Part shown: positions 46,502 to 58,645 of the stretch, in pieces | How the letters are laid out: each line of letters opens with the position of its first letter | Numbering within the stretch: position 1 is the stretch's first letter | Origin: Brachyhypopomus gauderio | Lineage: Eukaryota; Chordata; Actinopteri; Gymnotiformes; Hypopomidae | Direction: 5' to 3' | Assembly: GCF_052324685.1 (NCBI RefSeq) | Contig: NC_135228.1 | Location: 16,095,611-16,159,610 of the forward strand | Length of the DNA stretch: 64,000 nt | Translations under genes and position numbers: made by a program | The notes under the pieces: generated by a model | Told to the model about the DNA's origin: nothing | What the model saw: the letters and a program-made list of their open reading frames with translations, nothing else | Databases searched by the model: none

Positions 46502-46858
46502 GGAGCCTGTAAGGTGACATCATGTAAAAAATAATAATGCATGGCCATGCCTAATTAACCCGTGGGAACGACTTATTAACGGGTGGGAACAAGATAATTA
46601 ATGTCGTCTTTCACGCGCGGCAACAAAGTTTTTATTTATTTTTTCACAGCAAGGCAAGCAGCTCCCAGGGATGTTCACGAACTGACTGCCAATTGGAGGG
46701 GATGTGCACTAACTGATTGCCCAAGGAAGGTTATCCGGGCTTTATATAAAGTAATACTTAATTATCTCGTTCGCACGCGTTAATAAGTCGTTCCCATGCC
46801 TTAAAAATCTTGTTCCCACGCGTTATTAATTTTTACATGATGTCACCTTACGGGCTCC
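46502..46858. mobile_element. 357-bp element with long terminal inverted repeats
   Basis: GGAGCCTGTAAGGTGACATC at the left matches the inverse of the right end (GATGTCACCTTACGGGCTCC). Similarity runs inward for about 100 bp, including repeated GGGAACGACTTATTAAC-like words. A TA lies at each outer edge, a possible TA target duplication. A 60-codon frame inside has no domain. Confidence 0.78.
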
Positions 46859-47084
46859 GTAGATTTACCTCGTTGTTGAGCAGTTTCATTAAATCTTCCT
46901 TTTGTGATAGCTTTCTGTTTCTATCTCTTATGTTAAGTCGGTTTATGCAAAAAATCAACGGTTTTCTTCTCACATTTTAAAATGTACAAAAAATGTTTTA
47001 GTCTATAAATTTCACTTGTAACGAGTTAGATAAAGTTAACATACGAAAAAGTACATTACATTTGAACGAAGAACAAAAACCTAA

Positions 47085-47157
47085 TGGTTCCACTGGGGCT
47101 CGAACCCAGGACCTTCTGCGTGTAAAGCAGACGTGATAACCGCTACACTATGGAACC
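47085..47157 (-). tRNA. tRNA-Val (TAC)
   Basis: The minus strand begins GGTTCCATAGTGTAGCGGTT. It has a CTTTACA anticodon loop (anticodon TAC), the T-arm CCTGGGTTCGAGCCCCAG, and GGTTCCA paired with TGGAACC plus discriminator A. 73 nt, no intron, all conserved tRNA positions seen. It appears functional. Confidence 0.97.
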
Positions 47158-49930
47158 ACATGTTTAAAAGCCCTTTATGTGGACCTATGTGAGATGGCGT
47201 TTTACTATAATAAAATTTATAATATTGTGTTTACAAGCATTTTATCGTGAATGCACATAGGAACACATATTAATACATTTTAATCCACGAGGACATATAT
47301 AATGGACTAATTAAAATAGCTTTGCATGTCTATCTACACAGTTTTGTAGTAGCGTTATCGCACCGAACAACCAGGAACCACTCGCCGCATTGCGGTGCCG
47401 TAAACGTGACAAGAAAGTCTTTTTAAAAGAATACGCGGGCTTTTTTAACGTCTAGACACTAAACTAGAACAATACGGCTACACTGATTTATGGGCAGACC
47501 TGTCGTTTAACGTGTCACGAATTATTTTTTTTACTGTGACCAATTTATAAGCAATCTGTATAATAAAAAATATAAACGAGGTCTTGTTGGCTATCAAAAT
47601 GTATGTTGGCAGCAATGTGAAACGACACACTGCAGTATATTTTCTAAGGCTGCACGGCAGCTGTTTGAAGCTCAAGGTCGCAAGAGATACATTAAAGTAT
47701 TTTGCATGGCTACATGTAGAGCGCTGCTGCAGCCCGCCCGTCAGAGTCCAACATGGCGGACGCCCACTCTGCACTGTGAGGGGATCTGTTTAGAGATAGA
47801 GCAGCAAACATCACCACTTTGTAGTGTCAAAGACCTTGTATTTTATTTTTACGACAGTTACATGATCACGACATCCGCCCTTTGTCAATTTAGGATATAA
47901 ATGGCCCTGATTTTCTACTGTAGTAGTGCCGATTGGACAAGCCGATAATTTTTTTTATCAATAATTATAAGGAGCCCCCAGCGGAGATAAAAAAAACCGA
48001 GAACAGTAATGGGACTAAAGTAATTGCTCAACACAAAAAAATCAAAACAAAAACGACGGCAGTAAAATATGGGATACAAGGTAAGAGTGCGTTTTCTTTG
48101 ATAAGCAGCACTAACATCCACGCCTAATTTTATACTTTCCCTAATGTGCTATGTATCGTCATATGGTCCAGCACAATTTACATTTTAATGGTAATAGTGT
48201 CAATCATGTCAAATATAATATCATATTTGCACGTGACACTGCGGTGTTTATATTAATGTGCTTTTCCTGTTCACCTGGTGGCGTTCATTAAATTCACGAA
48301 TTACACAGAAGACACGCAGGACACGCAGGATTTAGATTTAGGGGCTTTCTGTAGGTTCTCATTCAAACACTTCAAGCTTTTGATAAACGCATCTTAATAT
48401 ATCAAAGACAGAATACAATATTAACGGATTTTACGGCTCATGTTCAGTTCCGCACATTAGCCTAAGATAAGGTTACTGTATTTTGATGCTCCGCACATAC
48501 TGCCTACGCAAAAAATATATACTTTTATTTTTATGATTTTGTGGCTGCAGTGTGACTTCAATCACTAACTACATATTGTTATTGCTCAAGTAAAAGATTG
48601 AAAGTTCGGCGGTGTTGTCTGCCAGCAGCAAAGCAAGCCAAGCATTTGTTTGCTGGTAGAATAATGTTGATATCACACAGAGCTGCATTGTTTGTTATGT
48701 CTTCCATTGTTTTAAAACCAGAGCGGTCAGCCTGGCGATATGTGCTGTTTGGTTAGCGATTTGAACTGTCAATTTACTGTCATTGAGGTCACATTTGTTT
48801 ACTTTCCCATTCATTATGGTCAAATGTGACAAAATTATATTGCACAGCATAGTTTGACTAATTAGTTGAAAATTACACAAATTGTGTACAGGACCTGCAG
48901 ATAGAATCAAACAAAAATGTCAGTAACTATGTATATCCATAAGTAATGAATTTCAGTTAATGAGATCATCTTTTCATCAGTTTTGACATTTAGACGTGGC
49001 ACAAACACTTTTCTTAAGACAATCTGATATTGCATCCACACTTTGGCCTATCAAATTCAGTTTTACTTTCTCCTATCTGCATATACATGTAGTCCGAACC
49101 AGTCATTAAATGTCACCAACTAAAAGCATTTTTGAAAGTATGCCCAAGGCAAAGCCTGTGAGCTGTAGAAATCAATAATTTTCATCAAATTTCAGAGACA
49201 AACTTAACAAAACTGTTATTTTACTTTTAATTTGGGAATGTAAATAAAGCAGTGGTTAAGTGGTTTGAGGCTCTTGAAACAGGAGAGATCAATGGATTCA
49301 GAAAGTAGAAAGAAAATACAGTTACAATTATGAGTGACTGTTTTAAACACTCTTGTAGTTTCTTTGAATTTGGATGTGTGAATTCTTACTAGAAGAAGAA
49401 GAGATCTTGACCTTACATGGATGTGCATGTGCAAACTGCTCAAGATGAGCCCACCACAGATGCCTTTTAAGATCCACATTTTCTAACTATGTTCAATCAA
49501 TGCAAATTATAAGTGAAGTCCTAGACACATCTTAAACATGGTTAAAGCAAACTGGGTGCACATGACTCCAATTTGGAGTGTCACAGCAAAGGGTCTGAGT
49601 ACTTTTGTGAATATGTTGTGATTTTATTTTTTGCAAGTTTCTGAAACTATATTGTTGCTTGATTATTTTGGGTTATTAAATACAACTTGGTGACATTGGT
49701 AAAATGTGCATGTATTCAAAATCAATTCGATAACAATTTGCAACAAAGGGTCTAAATGCTTTTTAAACTCACTGGAGGTTATGTTCATTTGGGCTTCTGT
49801 GATATTTTTTGACATATTCAACATTATTACATTGAATCTGCTAATGATAGGGGACATCAGCTGGAATCACTTCCATGGTTAACATCAATACCAAAATAGG
49901 ATACACATAATGTAACTAAATTGCATACAT

Positions 49931-50094
49931 GGGCATTCCTGGTTCAGAAAGTAAAAGTTCTCACAAAGATTTTGCTCAGGCTTCTTGGATTGCGTGATTC
50001 CACTAATTTTACCTGGCTTGCACTAATTATAAAATCTATCAAGCTTGAGTAAAATCCTGGGAAGGAGTTTTACTTTCTGAACCTGGAATGTCCA
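49931..50094. mobile_element. Short foldback element, about 164 bp
   Basis: GGCATTCCTGGTTCAGAAAG at the left is matched, with one inserted base and one change, by the inverse of CTTTCTGAACCTGGAATGTCC at the right; the arms are about 25 bp. It is non-coding. No clear target duplication. Confidence 0.65.
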
Positions 50095-50199
50095 CCTCTG
50101 GTAAATTGAAACTCTTAAAATGGAACTAAACAAGAAATCTATCAATCAGTGTCTGAAAGTACACACCGTGTTTATGACATGAACATGTTTACATTCATT

Positions 50200-50668
50200 G
50201 GGCAACATGGTGGCTTGGTGGTTAGCACGTTTGCCTCTCAGCACTGGGGTCTTGGGTTCAAGTCCCTATCTGAGTGGAGTTTCCATGTTCTCCCCGTGTC
50301 TGTGTGGGTTTCCTCCCACAGTCCAAAAACATGGAGATTAGGTAAATTGGCAGTCCCTGATTCCCTGACAAATTCTCCCTGAGTATGTGTCTTTGTCCCT
50401 TCATGTCCAATAAAAAGCAGTTGTCTGAGTGTGTGTGCTTGTATGCCCAGTGGTTGATGGTGCTCTGCCACTAGGGTCTGTCCTCTCTCCCCTTCCTGCA
50501 CCCCATTCAGTCCCCCAGGGGGCTGTGGATCCCGGTAGAGAGTATGCTGTGCGCAATTGGCTGCTGCTTCTTGCCGGAGTGTGATTGGTTGTACCTGTGT
50601 TAAAATTGTAAAGCGACCTTGGGTATATAGAAAGGTGCTATATAAGTTGAAGATTCATTCATTCATAC
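50200..50668 (+). mobile_element. Full-length V-SINE-like element
   Basis: The tRNA-derived head has TGGTGGTTAGCACG (A box) and GGTTCAAGTCCCTAT (B box). The conserved vertebrate SINE core follows: GGAGTTTCCATGTTCTCCCC, GTGTGGGTTTCCTCCCACAG, TCCAAAAACATG. The 3' end GTAAAGCGACC, GGTGCTATATAAG and an ATTC tandem tail resemble the L2-type LINE 3' end, implying L2-driven retroposition. A diverged minus-strand relative lies at 61567-61797. Confidence 0.85.
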
Positions 50669-50999
50669 ATTAAACTATCTTCTCTGTTAGCTTGTCTGTT
50701 ATTTATCGTGGTGGTTTGTTAGTTGTTTTGTGCATTAAACAGTAAACAAAATGCATCAAATTGCTAAAGTGTCACTGCTGACCAGTGGTCTTTTTTTAGG
50801 AATAGGCCCAATGCCCAGTAATGTTCTGGCACAGCTATGAATTTGTTGTACAGGGTGACTGTGGTTGTGTGATTCACTTTCATTTATGTTGCGTCTTCGA
50901 GTAATTCCACAAGCAGAGTCTCCTGAAGCCTCTGCATCCCAGACAGACTCTTCCTGTTCACTACAAGCGTGTGAAGAAAAGTGCACCTACAGCCCATCA

Positions 51000-51524
51000 G
51001 AAGGGCCAAATTCGATAGATGTTTCTAGTTAAGTGGGCAGTGACTGTATTTTCAGCTTGACATTTTGTTAGTTTTAAACAAAAACCTGGAGAGAGATAGA
51101 TTCCGAATGGAGGAGGTGTTATTGAGACTGTGGAACAGGCTAATGGATAGTCGGATGTTGTTCTTAGGGCTTTGAATACAATGTTGGCATGATTGCATAC
51201 ATTCTTGAAGTCAGTCCTGTACAGGATTGTTAGCAAGAGACAGAATTCAGGCGGTGTCTGAGGGTCAGGCAGAAGAGAGGTAGACTGAGTCCGGCAACCA
51301 GGAAGGTAAGGAGACAGTAGACAGGCTCGGTACACAGCAAGACATTGGCATATAATTTATAAAGGGAATATTCAAGAGGGGAGACTAAAAAGGTACCCTT
51401 GAGCAGGAGAGGGAATAGAGATCAGGTGTGTTTCATTAGTTCACTCAGGTGAACTAGATCAAATGAGATGGTGGAGAGAGGAGGCGGGTGTGGAAGTGCT
51501 GGAATGGGCAATGAATCTGTGACA
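51000..51524 (-). mobile_element. LTR-like fossil
   Basis: On the minus strand the block opens TGTCACAGATTC. It then gives the CCTCTCC-, CACACCTG- and pyrimidine-rich promoter-leader style common to fish retrotransposon LTRs, with a TATAAATTATAT word. No internal genes accompany it, and its boundaries are uncertain. It would be an old solo copy. Confidence 0.35.
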
Positions 51525-51781
51525 GTCTGAGATGAATGACCTAGTTCAGTCTGTCGAGAGGATTGACAGTGATGTCATGTGAATATGAATCAAAAATTAG
51601 CTGTCTGTTAATTTTATCTATTTCAGTTTTCTTTCTTAAGTTAGTCCATCTTTCTTATGAAACAAAAAAACTAAAAAAATCAGCTTTTATTATCCATGTT
51701 TTCTTTCATGCTGCTCTTACAAATTAATCTAACACTTACACTGATGAACATCTGTCTCTGTGCCAGATCCCAGGTGCTGCA

Positions 51782-54700
51782 ATGGATCGTGTTAGCCTGC
51801 TTTGGCGGTTGAGGCGTCGAGCTCGACGAGGAGCTTTTTGCATGGCACTATTTTGTATGTCCATGGCTGTGTTGTATACCCTCTGTGCTGAGAACAGTGT
51901 ACCTGTTACTGACGCCATCTTTGGGGTGAGAGCCAGGACTCGGGCACAGCCACGAGCACGTTCCATCGTGAAGGTACTTTCAGAAGATATTTCCATTGCG
52001 TGTTCCAATATACATTCTGATTACATCAATCATCTATCTTCATTTCTGTGACATGATGGAAGATTGTCAAAATTAAAGCTACATAGAAGGTAATTTGCAC
52101 CTGAAATATTCACTTCCAGGTGCTACGGGGAGTTGGAGCAGCTAAAACTATGTATGTGGACCCTCAGAAGCTACCTGGTGTAATTCCTGGAGATCCTCAA
52201 AAGCCTATCCCTGTTCTGTCGTCCTTCAACTATACAATGGAGAGCAGTAACAAGAACTATCGCGTCAGGATCAAAGAGAGGCAGTCTCACGGGCTTCTCT
52301 CTTGGCTCCTCGGGAGACCCCTAAGACGTGTACTTGAGAGCATACTAGGGGGACGAAGAAGAACCGATGTATTCAGTGCAAAGGAGGATGCAGAGTTCTT
52401 TGGGCCAAATGGAGCGCTGGGGGAGATCTGGGACGATGAGATGTCCAGCACCATGCTTGGCAAAAGGCTGAGGAAAGTAGTGCAGAACTATCAGGTGAGG
52501 AGTCAGCACTGGCACAGTTGTGGAAAAAATGTTTTAAGTGTCTACTGAATGATTTTACAAGCAAGGATTTATATGGTGAAAATTGTATATAGTGTTTATG
52601 TAATAAGAAATCGGAAGCCTTTGGATAGCAATTATCATTTCTTGATAATGCAGAGACAGGCTAAGTTTTACATGTGTTATTACAGTGTATATCACGCTGT
52701 GGTATTTGCATGTAACATTCAGACTATTTCTTAGTTGGTTTTTATGAAATGATGGAAGGCAAAGCAAGTTTATATTGCACATTTTAAAAATATGCATTAA
52801 AAATAAACGTTGATCTAATCAGTTAACAAAATTGGTTAAAACTACAAGTTGAATTTAAATGAATGATTATGAAATTTAAAGGCACAATAAATAAATAATA
52901 ACATATTAAAGGTAAAGATTAAAGGTTGAGGGAGTGCAATAGAGCTGAACTGGTGCTTTAAATCTTAAACCTAACTGAAAATGAGATAATCTGTTTTTAA
53001 ACCTAAATGAAAACAGTTAGGGTTGTTAAGGTTCAGTTAAGGTTGAGATCAATTAGTCTTGTTTTAAAACGTCTAATGTTAGGGTACTAATGTTGTTTGA
53101 CAATTCAAAGACTAATGAGTGGCAGCAGTATAACAGTATTTAACGTCTCCTTTCAGTCAGCTGTTGAATTTACGTATCTGGTAAGGTTTATGGTTCTGAA
53201 GATTCACAAGGTACCAGAATTATTGTACTACAATCATGTGTAGAGGAATAGTGGATAATCCCAAATTGTTGGACAGTTAGGACAGCCTTATTATGTGTGC
53301 TTAGCTCATAAGCTCTCAACAGCAAGAAAGTATGTAACAATCTTATTTATGCAAAGAAATAAAGGAATAAGGAAAGAATAAAGGTGTGAACTATTTTTCA
53401 TCTGCCCTCACAACCTCACCAGAGCTGTGTGGGAACATTTGAACACAGCATTAGCATCCATATGGCTCCTTTGAGAAATCTGAAAACCATAACCAAACAG
53501 TTGGCTGAATATGCCACCCACACACCAGCTTGCATATAACTAAAGAACAGTGAATCTTGCACTGTGCAAATGTTTCTAAAACAAATAGAGTAAATAAAAT
53601 GTAACCCTGTACATGTGCATAAATGAATAAAGTGATTGACAGGTTTTGTAAGAATGCACAATGAGGCAGGATGTAAAGGTGATAATGATGAGTGAAAGAC
53701 AGATGTGTGTGATGAGCTTGGAGACATGGAGACACTCAAGGTATGTAGACCTCTGGTATCCTCTTAGGGTATTACTTGTGACAGGATTTTTCTCAGATAT
53801 TCAAAATGTATTCAGTTGCAACTGAGATATTTTAACCCTCAGAAACACAAGTATTATTTTGGTTCTGAAAATAACTTTTAGCTGAAAATTTTGCATTTTT
53901 AAAATGGAAATTTTAGTCAGAAAATGCTAAAAATGCAAACGCTAGCATTTATGGCCTTGTTTAAATGTTGTTAATACATTGTTGATGCAATAGCACCATC
54001 TGTATCCCTGAAAATGTCACACATGCTTTCTGTGCTTCTGAAGGATGTTTAATGATTAACATCATTTACAATAATCCATTCATATCAATTGACACTTGCA
54101 AAACTTATAAAAAATGCATAATCTGAAAAATATCAAAAGATGGAAGCCATCATGGTAAATGTAAGAAGTATTATTTTCACTCCAGAAGTCATTTTCTCCA
54201 TTCTTCTAGGCAATGAATAAATACGGAGTGCAACTTCCTGACTCAAAGTTTGCAACACCACAGCACAAACTGAGTGGACCTGAACTGCTGTGCCAGCTGA
54301 AGGAGACGGTACACATCATCACATTGACTCCTGACATGAAGCCATTTGCTGGACTTCCCTGGGCGTCCCAACTGCCTCTACGACCCCTGACCTTGGACCT
54401 TGGCCCTTTTAAGACTTGTGCTGTAGTATCTTCCGCAGGATCTCTGCGAAACTCTGGACTAGGAAAAGAGATTGGTGAGGATGAAAGTAGTCTGTAATTA
54501 TTATTTTTTTGTCAAAAAATAAAATAAAAAATAAAAAGGGAATTATAAAATAAGTACAGCAATGTATGTAAATAAATTAATACATAGAAACACGTAAATT
54601 GGATTTTCTAAATCTAAAAACCTCTTAGTTATTTTCAGTCTGAAGGAAAACAAATAACAATGTGGAGTCCTTAAAGTCAAATTTTGTCTCATCTCTTCTT

Positions 54701-57700
54701 CATCCAAAAATATTTCCAAACATTTCTAATTCTGAAAGAGATTTATAAAGAATGCTAAAATTTAATTTGTAAAGGGTGATAAAGGATCTTCAAGTGTGTC
54801 TTTTGCAGAAAAGAATTCAACCTTTAGATGACATCTGCACGTGATGTTTGCACATGAAGGTGGCCCAGTTTCTATATAAAGAATGGTGTCCTTTCTTTGA
54901 CCATTCTTGGCAGCCCATGGTAACTCAAATGTCCAAATTAGTCATTTCTGAATTAACACTATGTTTTACAGACTGAATTAGCTTATCTGATTCTGCTAAT
55001 CACAAAACTAGGGTACAGCTAAGTTCTGTTTAAATCATGCAAAAGTGAGAATGATATACCAGTTCTAATGTTCAACATTGTTACCTTATCTCCTCTCCTT
55101 CATTCATCATTTGCTTAGTGAACTTCAAACTAGATGGAAAGTGGGGAAGTAGAGGAAATCAGGAAACACCTTTGGGACGTGTCCCGTAACTTTTAAAATA
55201 ACTATGTCACAATTAACAGAGAGCTACTCAGGTGAGTTATATTAAGGTTAAAAATAGCAATATGCGCCATCTTTACAGGGTTCCTGACAATCAGCACTTG
55301 TGAGTGTAAACTGCAAGACAAGGCAACTTAGTGTGCCAAAAAGGACAAATTACTTTAAAAGTCGTGACAAAATAAGCCAAGCATTAGTGAATTACTTAAA
55401 AGGAGTAAAAGGAGCATTGATTGCAATTGAAACATGCCGACAGACATTTAACAGAAGACCACAAACAAAGCTTCCAAACTAAGCTTAGGCCTATATTAAG
55501 ACCTAGTGACCCAGTCACAGTGTAGTTATAACCTGCAAAGTTATATAAATTGGATGCCTTGGGAGAAACTCCATTTACATTGGTTGTTTGGTACATTTTG
55601 GGTTTCAGGTGCACCAAACAACAGGATAATACCAGGATAAAAATTAACTAATGTATTTCCCACAGGTAGTCAAATGTATCATATTAACCAGATGGAAATA
55701 TATTTTCTTTATAGCATGTAACATGCAAATGTGTTCTTGCCATGCAACAACTAACTTTGTGTTGATTATCCTTTGCTGTTTTTCTGTATGAAAATGATGA
55801 TAACCACTTAGAAAACATCAGTTTTGATCCTGTATGAAACAGGATGACCAAATTTCAGCCTTTCCTTTTTTGGGTTGGGTCCTGCAAAAGCTATTTTGTA
55901 TGAGATATGGAGAAAGCGAAAAAAAATTACTTCAACTGACACTATCTACTGTCAATTTTTAAACTTGATATGGACAGCTGGACCAATGTAATGAGTAGAT
56001 AACCTGGTCTTATTTGTCTTTAGATGCTCATGACGCAGTGGTACGGTTCAATGCTGCACCCACTATAGGCTTTGAGAAAGATGTGGGCTCTAAAACTACA
56101 CTGCGCTTGATCAACTCTCAGGTATTGTGAAACCTTCATCGGATGGGTAGAAGGCGAATTCACCTAAAATATCACAACAGTAACTAAAAACTAATGACAA
56201 GTATTTCTTTAAAGGTGATGGCTTCTGAAGATCATCACTTCCTGTCCAGTTCTCTGTACAGTACAGGGATTTTAGTAGCCTGGGATCCTGCACCATACTC
56301 CTCTGACCTTAAAGAGGTAAAACCAAATTTGACCCTGCTCTTTACCTGTAAAACTATTCTTATGTCTTCTCTGAGTTAGTATAGTGGTTATCATTGTTGG
56401 TGTCACTTCTTTCCACTAGAGGGCTCCGCTCTTGTTTTAAGTTAACATTAACATAGTGAATGTTATTCGTAACAATCATCCCCAATAGGTAGGAACAATG
56501 GTTATGATTTTACCTCATTTATAAAATGCAAAGTGTAGATTTTAACAATCAGTCCCTCTGTGATATCCGGTAGAATCAACATTCAGCTAATAACACAAGC
56601 ACAGCTAACAGACAAAATATTTTCAAGGAATGTATACTCAGGAGTTATATTACAGAAAGAAAGATGTAAGCTCTATTTTTTTATTTTTAGAAGGGTCACA
56701 TTTCCATTGAGACACACAAACACCATAGTGCCAATATAACAAATGCACACAACTGTCATGTTTATGTCAGTTTACGGGGAATTTTTTTAATGAAAGGGCT
56801 GAGAGACAACCGCAAATGTACAACTGCAAATAAGGACCTTTCCACCAAACTCTTTTTCTTTCAGTGGTACAACAAGACAGATTATCCAATATTTAAACAG
56901 TATCAGAGGTACAGACGACTTCACCCTCAACAGCCCTTTTATATCCTACATCCCAGTGTGGAATGGCAACTGTGGAGGCTTATACAGGACAACATGGCTG
57001 AGTCTATTCAAAAGAATCCACCGTCCTCAGGCCTTTTAGGTAGGTGATGTTCAGTTTCACAGGCAAACGTGATCATCAAAGACTGAACAGGACAAGAGGA
57101 GATGGGTTGATTCTTTAGCCACATTTATAGCGCTGGCAAACGTGTAAATCTTCAATCCCCATAGCAAATGTATATCTTGGAGTACTATTTTAAATAGCCG
57201 AAGCAGTAGTCTTAGTAATAAATACAACAAAACACACACTTTCTCATATTTTTTTCTATGCTATGATAGAACTTTCTAACAAAATGACTGGTGATTAGGT
57301 CACTGGGGAAGAACATGCTTACAAACAGAAAGAAAGAGAAGTGAAAGCGACACTCCATCTGAAACAGACAAAATGAAATCGAACATAAAGGTGCATTAGC
57401 CTAATATGTACAAGAAACCAACAGACGCAAACAGATCAAGCTTAAATAACAATCAACATATAAACATAACCCACAGGTGGTGTTGCTATTGATGTTTAAT
57501 ATTTAATACACACCACATAATGGAGATGGACAAACAAGCAAGATGTGACAAAGCAAACTCTAGAATAACAAAGAAGCCCATCTGTGTGTGTAGTTTTGCT
57601 GGACCACCATCCACTGTACAGAATTTTCCACTTTAGTGAAGAGTGGTGTAGAATTGAACCTAAAGAATCTAAACTAGGTCTATATTTAAGGAAATCGCTG

Positions 57701-58645
57701 AAAAATTGGTGTCTTACTCCTAAGTTTGTTGAGGCCTGTGTATACACAGTATACATTCAACAAAGACACCAGACATTAAACACCAATGAGCAACACTAGA
57801 CAGGTCTAAACACATAAACATAGACATAGAGCAAGGATCATGAAATGATATTTTTGATGAACTGTACAAAACCACACTGAACTCAAATGTGATATTGCAG
57901 AACTAGTCAGACACTTGCAGACAAAGAAAAGCCATTTTATTTTTAGTACAGTAAACCAGGATCGTAGTTGTAACAAAGGTGAAGGTCAAAACCAGAGCTG
58001 ACCGAACTCAGAAGGCATCCAAAAACGAAGTGAAAAGACAGAAGTCAAAACAAGAAAGGCAACAAGACGAGGCGAACAAAACAGTGCTATCAAAGAGAAC
58101 AGTGCAGAACGTCTAGAACATGCACTAAAAACCTCATATAGTGAGTGAACAAATGCAATACCTCATAGTGAGTGAACAAAAAAGAAGTGATTAAGTAGGT
58201 TTGCAGGGGTTTTGACTCCCCTGTCAAAAGCAAAAAGAAAGAAAAAAAGGAAGCGATGTAAAAAGGGCATAAAAGTGTTTTTTTCTTCTTCAAGAATCAA
58301 ATCCCTGGTGTATCAGTCGTCTCAATACTCCTATAAACAGATGACACTTGTCTCCCATTTTGTGCAGGGACGGTTCTGATGATGTCACTATGTGAAGTGG
58401 TCCATGTCTATGAGTTCCTCCCTTCGCGGCGTAAAACAGAGCTCTGCCACTACTACCAGCGCTTCAGTGATGCGGCCTGCACCCTGGGTGCCTACCACCC
58501 GCTGCTCTATGAGAAGAACCTGGTGAAGAGGATGAACCTGGGTCCCGACCGAGACATCTACATGCACGGCCGGGTCAGACTGCCTGGATTCAACACCTTT
58601 AATTGCACCCACACTTCAACATCTTCCACTCTTTCAAAGGAATGA
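51782..58645 (+). CDS. st6gal1: Beta-galactoside alpha-2,6-sialyltransferase (ST6Gal family)
   Basis: Type II Golgi enzyme moving sialic acid from CMP-Neu5Ac to terminal galactose of N-glycans (family knowledge). Coding exons: 51782-51973, 52120-52494, 54210-54474, 56024-56121, 56215-56316, 56865-57039, 58368-58645; 1485 nt, 494 aa, phases consistent. Seen: basic N-terminus RLRRRARRG, a membrane segment at about 17-35, a stem to about 190, sialylmotif L from C259 ([20 protein letters not shown]), motif [10 protein letters not shown] near 395-403, motif III H430 (CHYYQ) and motif VS H446-E451 (HPLLYE). [23 protein letters not shown] and YEKNLVKR favour ST6GAL1, while VAWDPAPYS and the GPELLCQL stem look like ST6GAL2, so the paralogue is not certain. 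The start is the first ATG, 15 bp after a good acceptor, so a non-coding 5' exon lies upstream. It looks intact. Confidence 0.92.

Larger units (their letters stand above)
37701..51781. other. Intergenic repeat-rich block between rap1gap2 and the sialyltransferase
   Basis: No host protein gene could be recognised in these 14 kb. The block holds three intact tRNA genes, a tRNA pseudocopy, LINE remnants, LTR-like fossils and several short inverted-repeat elements, each listed separately. The gaps between them (37.7-38.4, 38.6-39.5, 47.2-49.9 and 50.7-51.0 kb) are AT-rich with no structure I could support. An undetected 5' UTR exon of the sialyltransferase may lie near its right end. Confidence 0.6.

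Noticed and set aside
47744-47785. Kozak-like ATG in AACATGGCGGACGCC, as at a housekeeping gene start
   Set aside because: The frame stops after eight codons and no donor or downstream exon could be linked to it.
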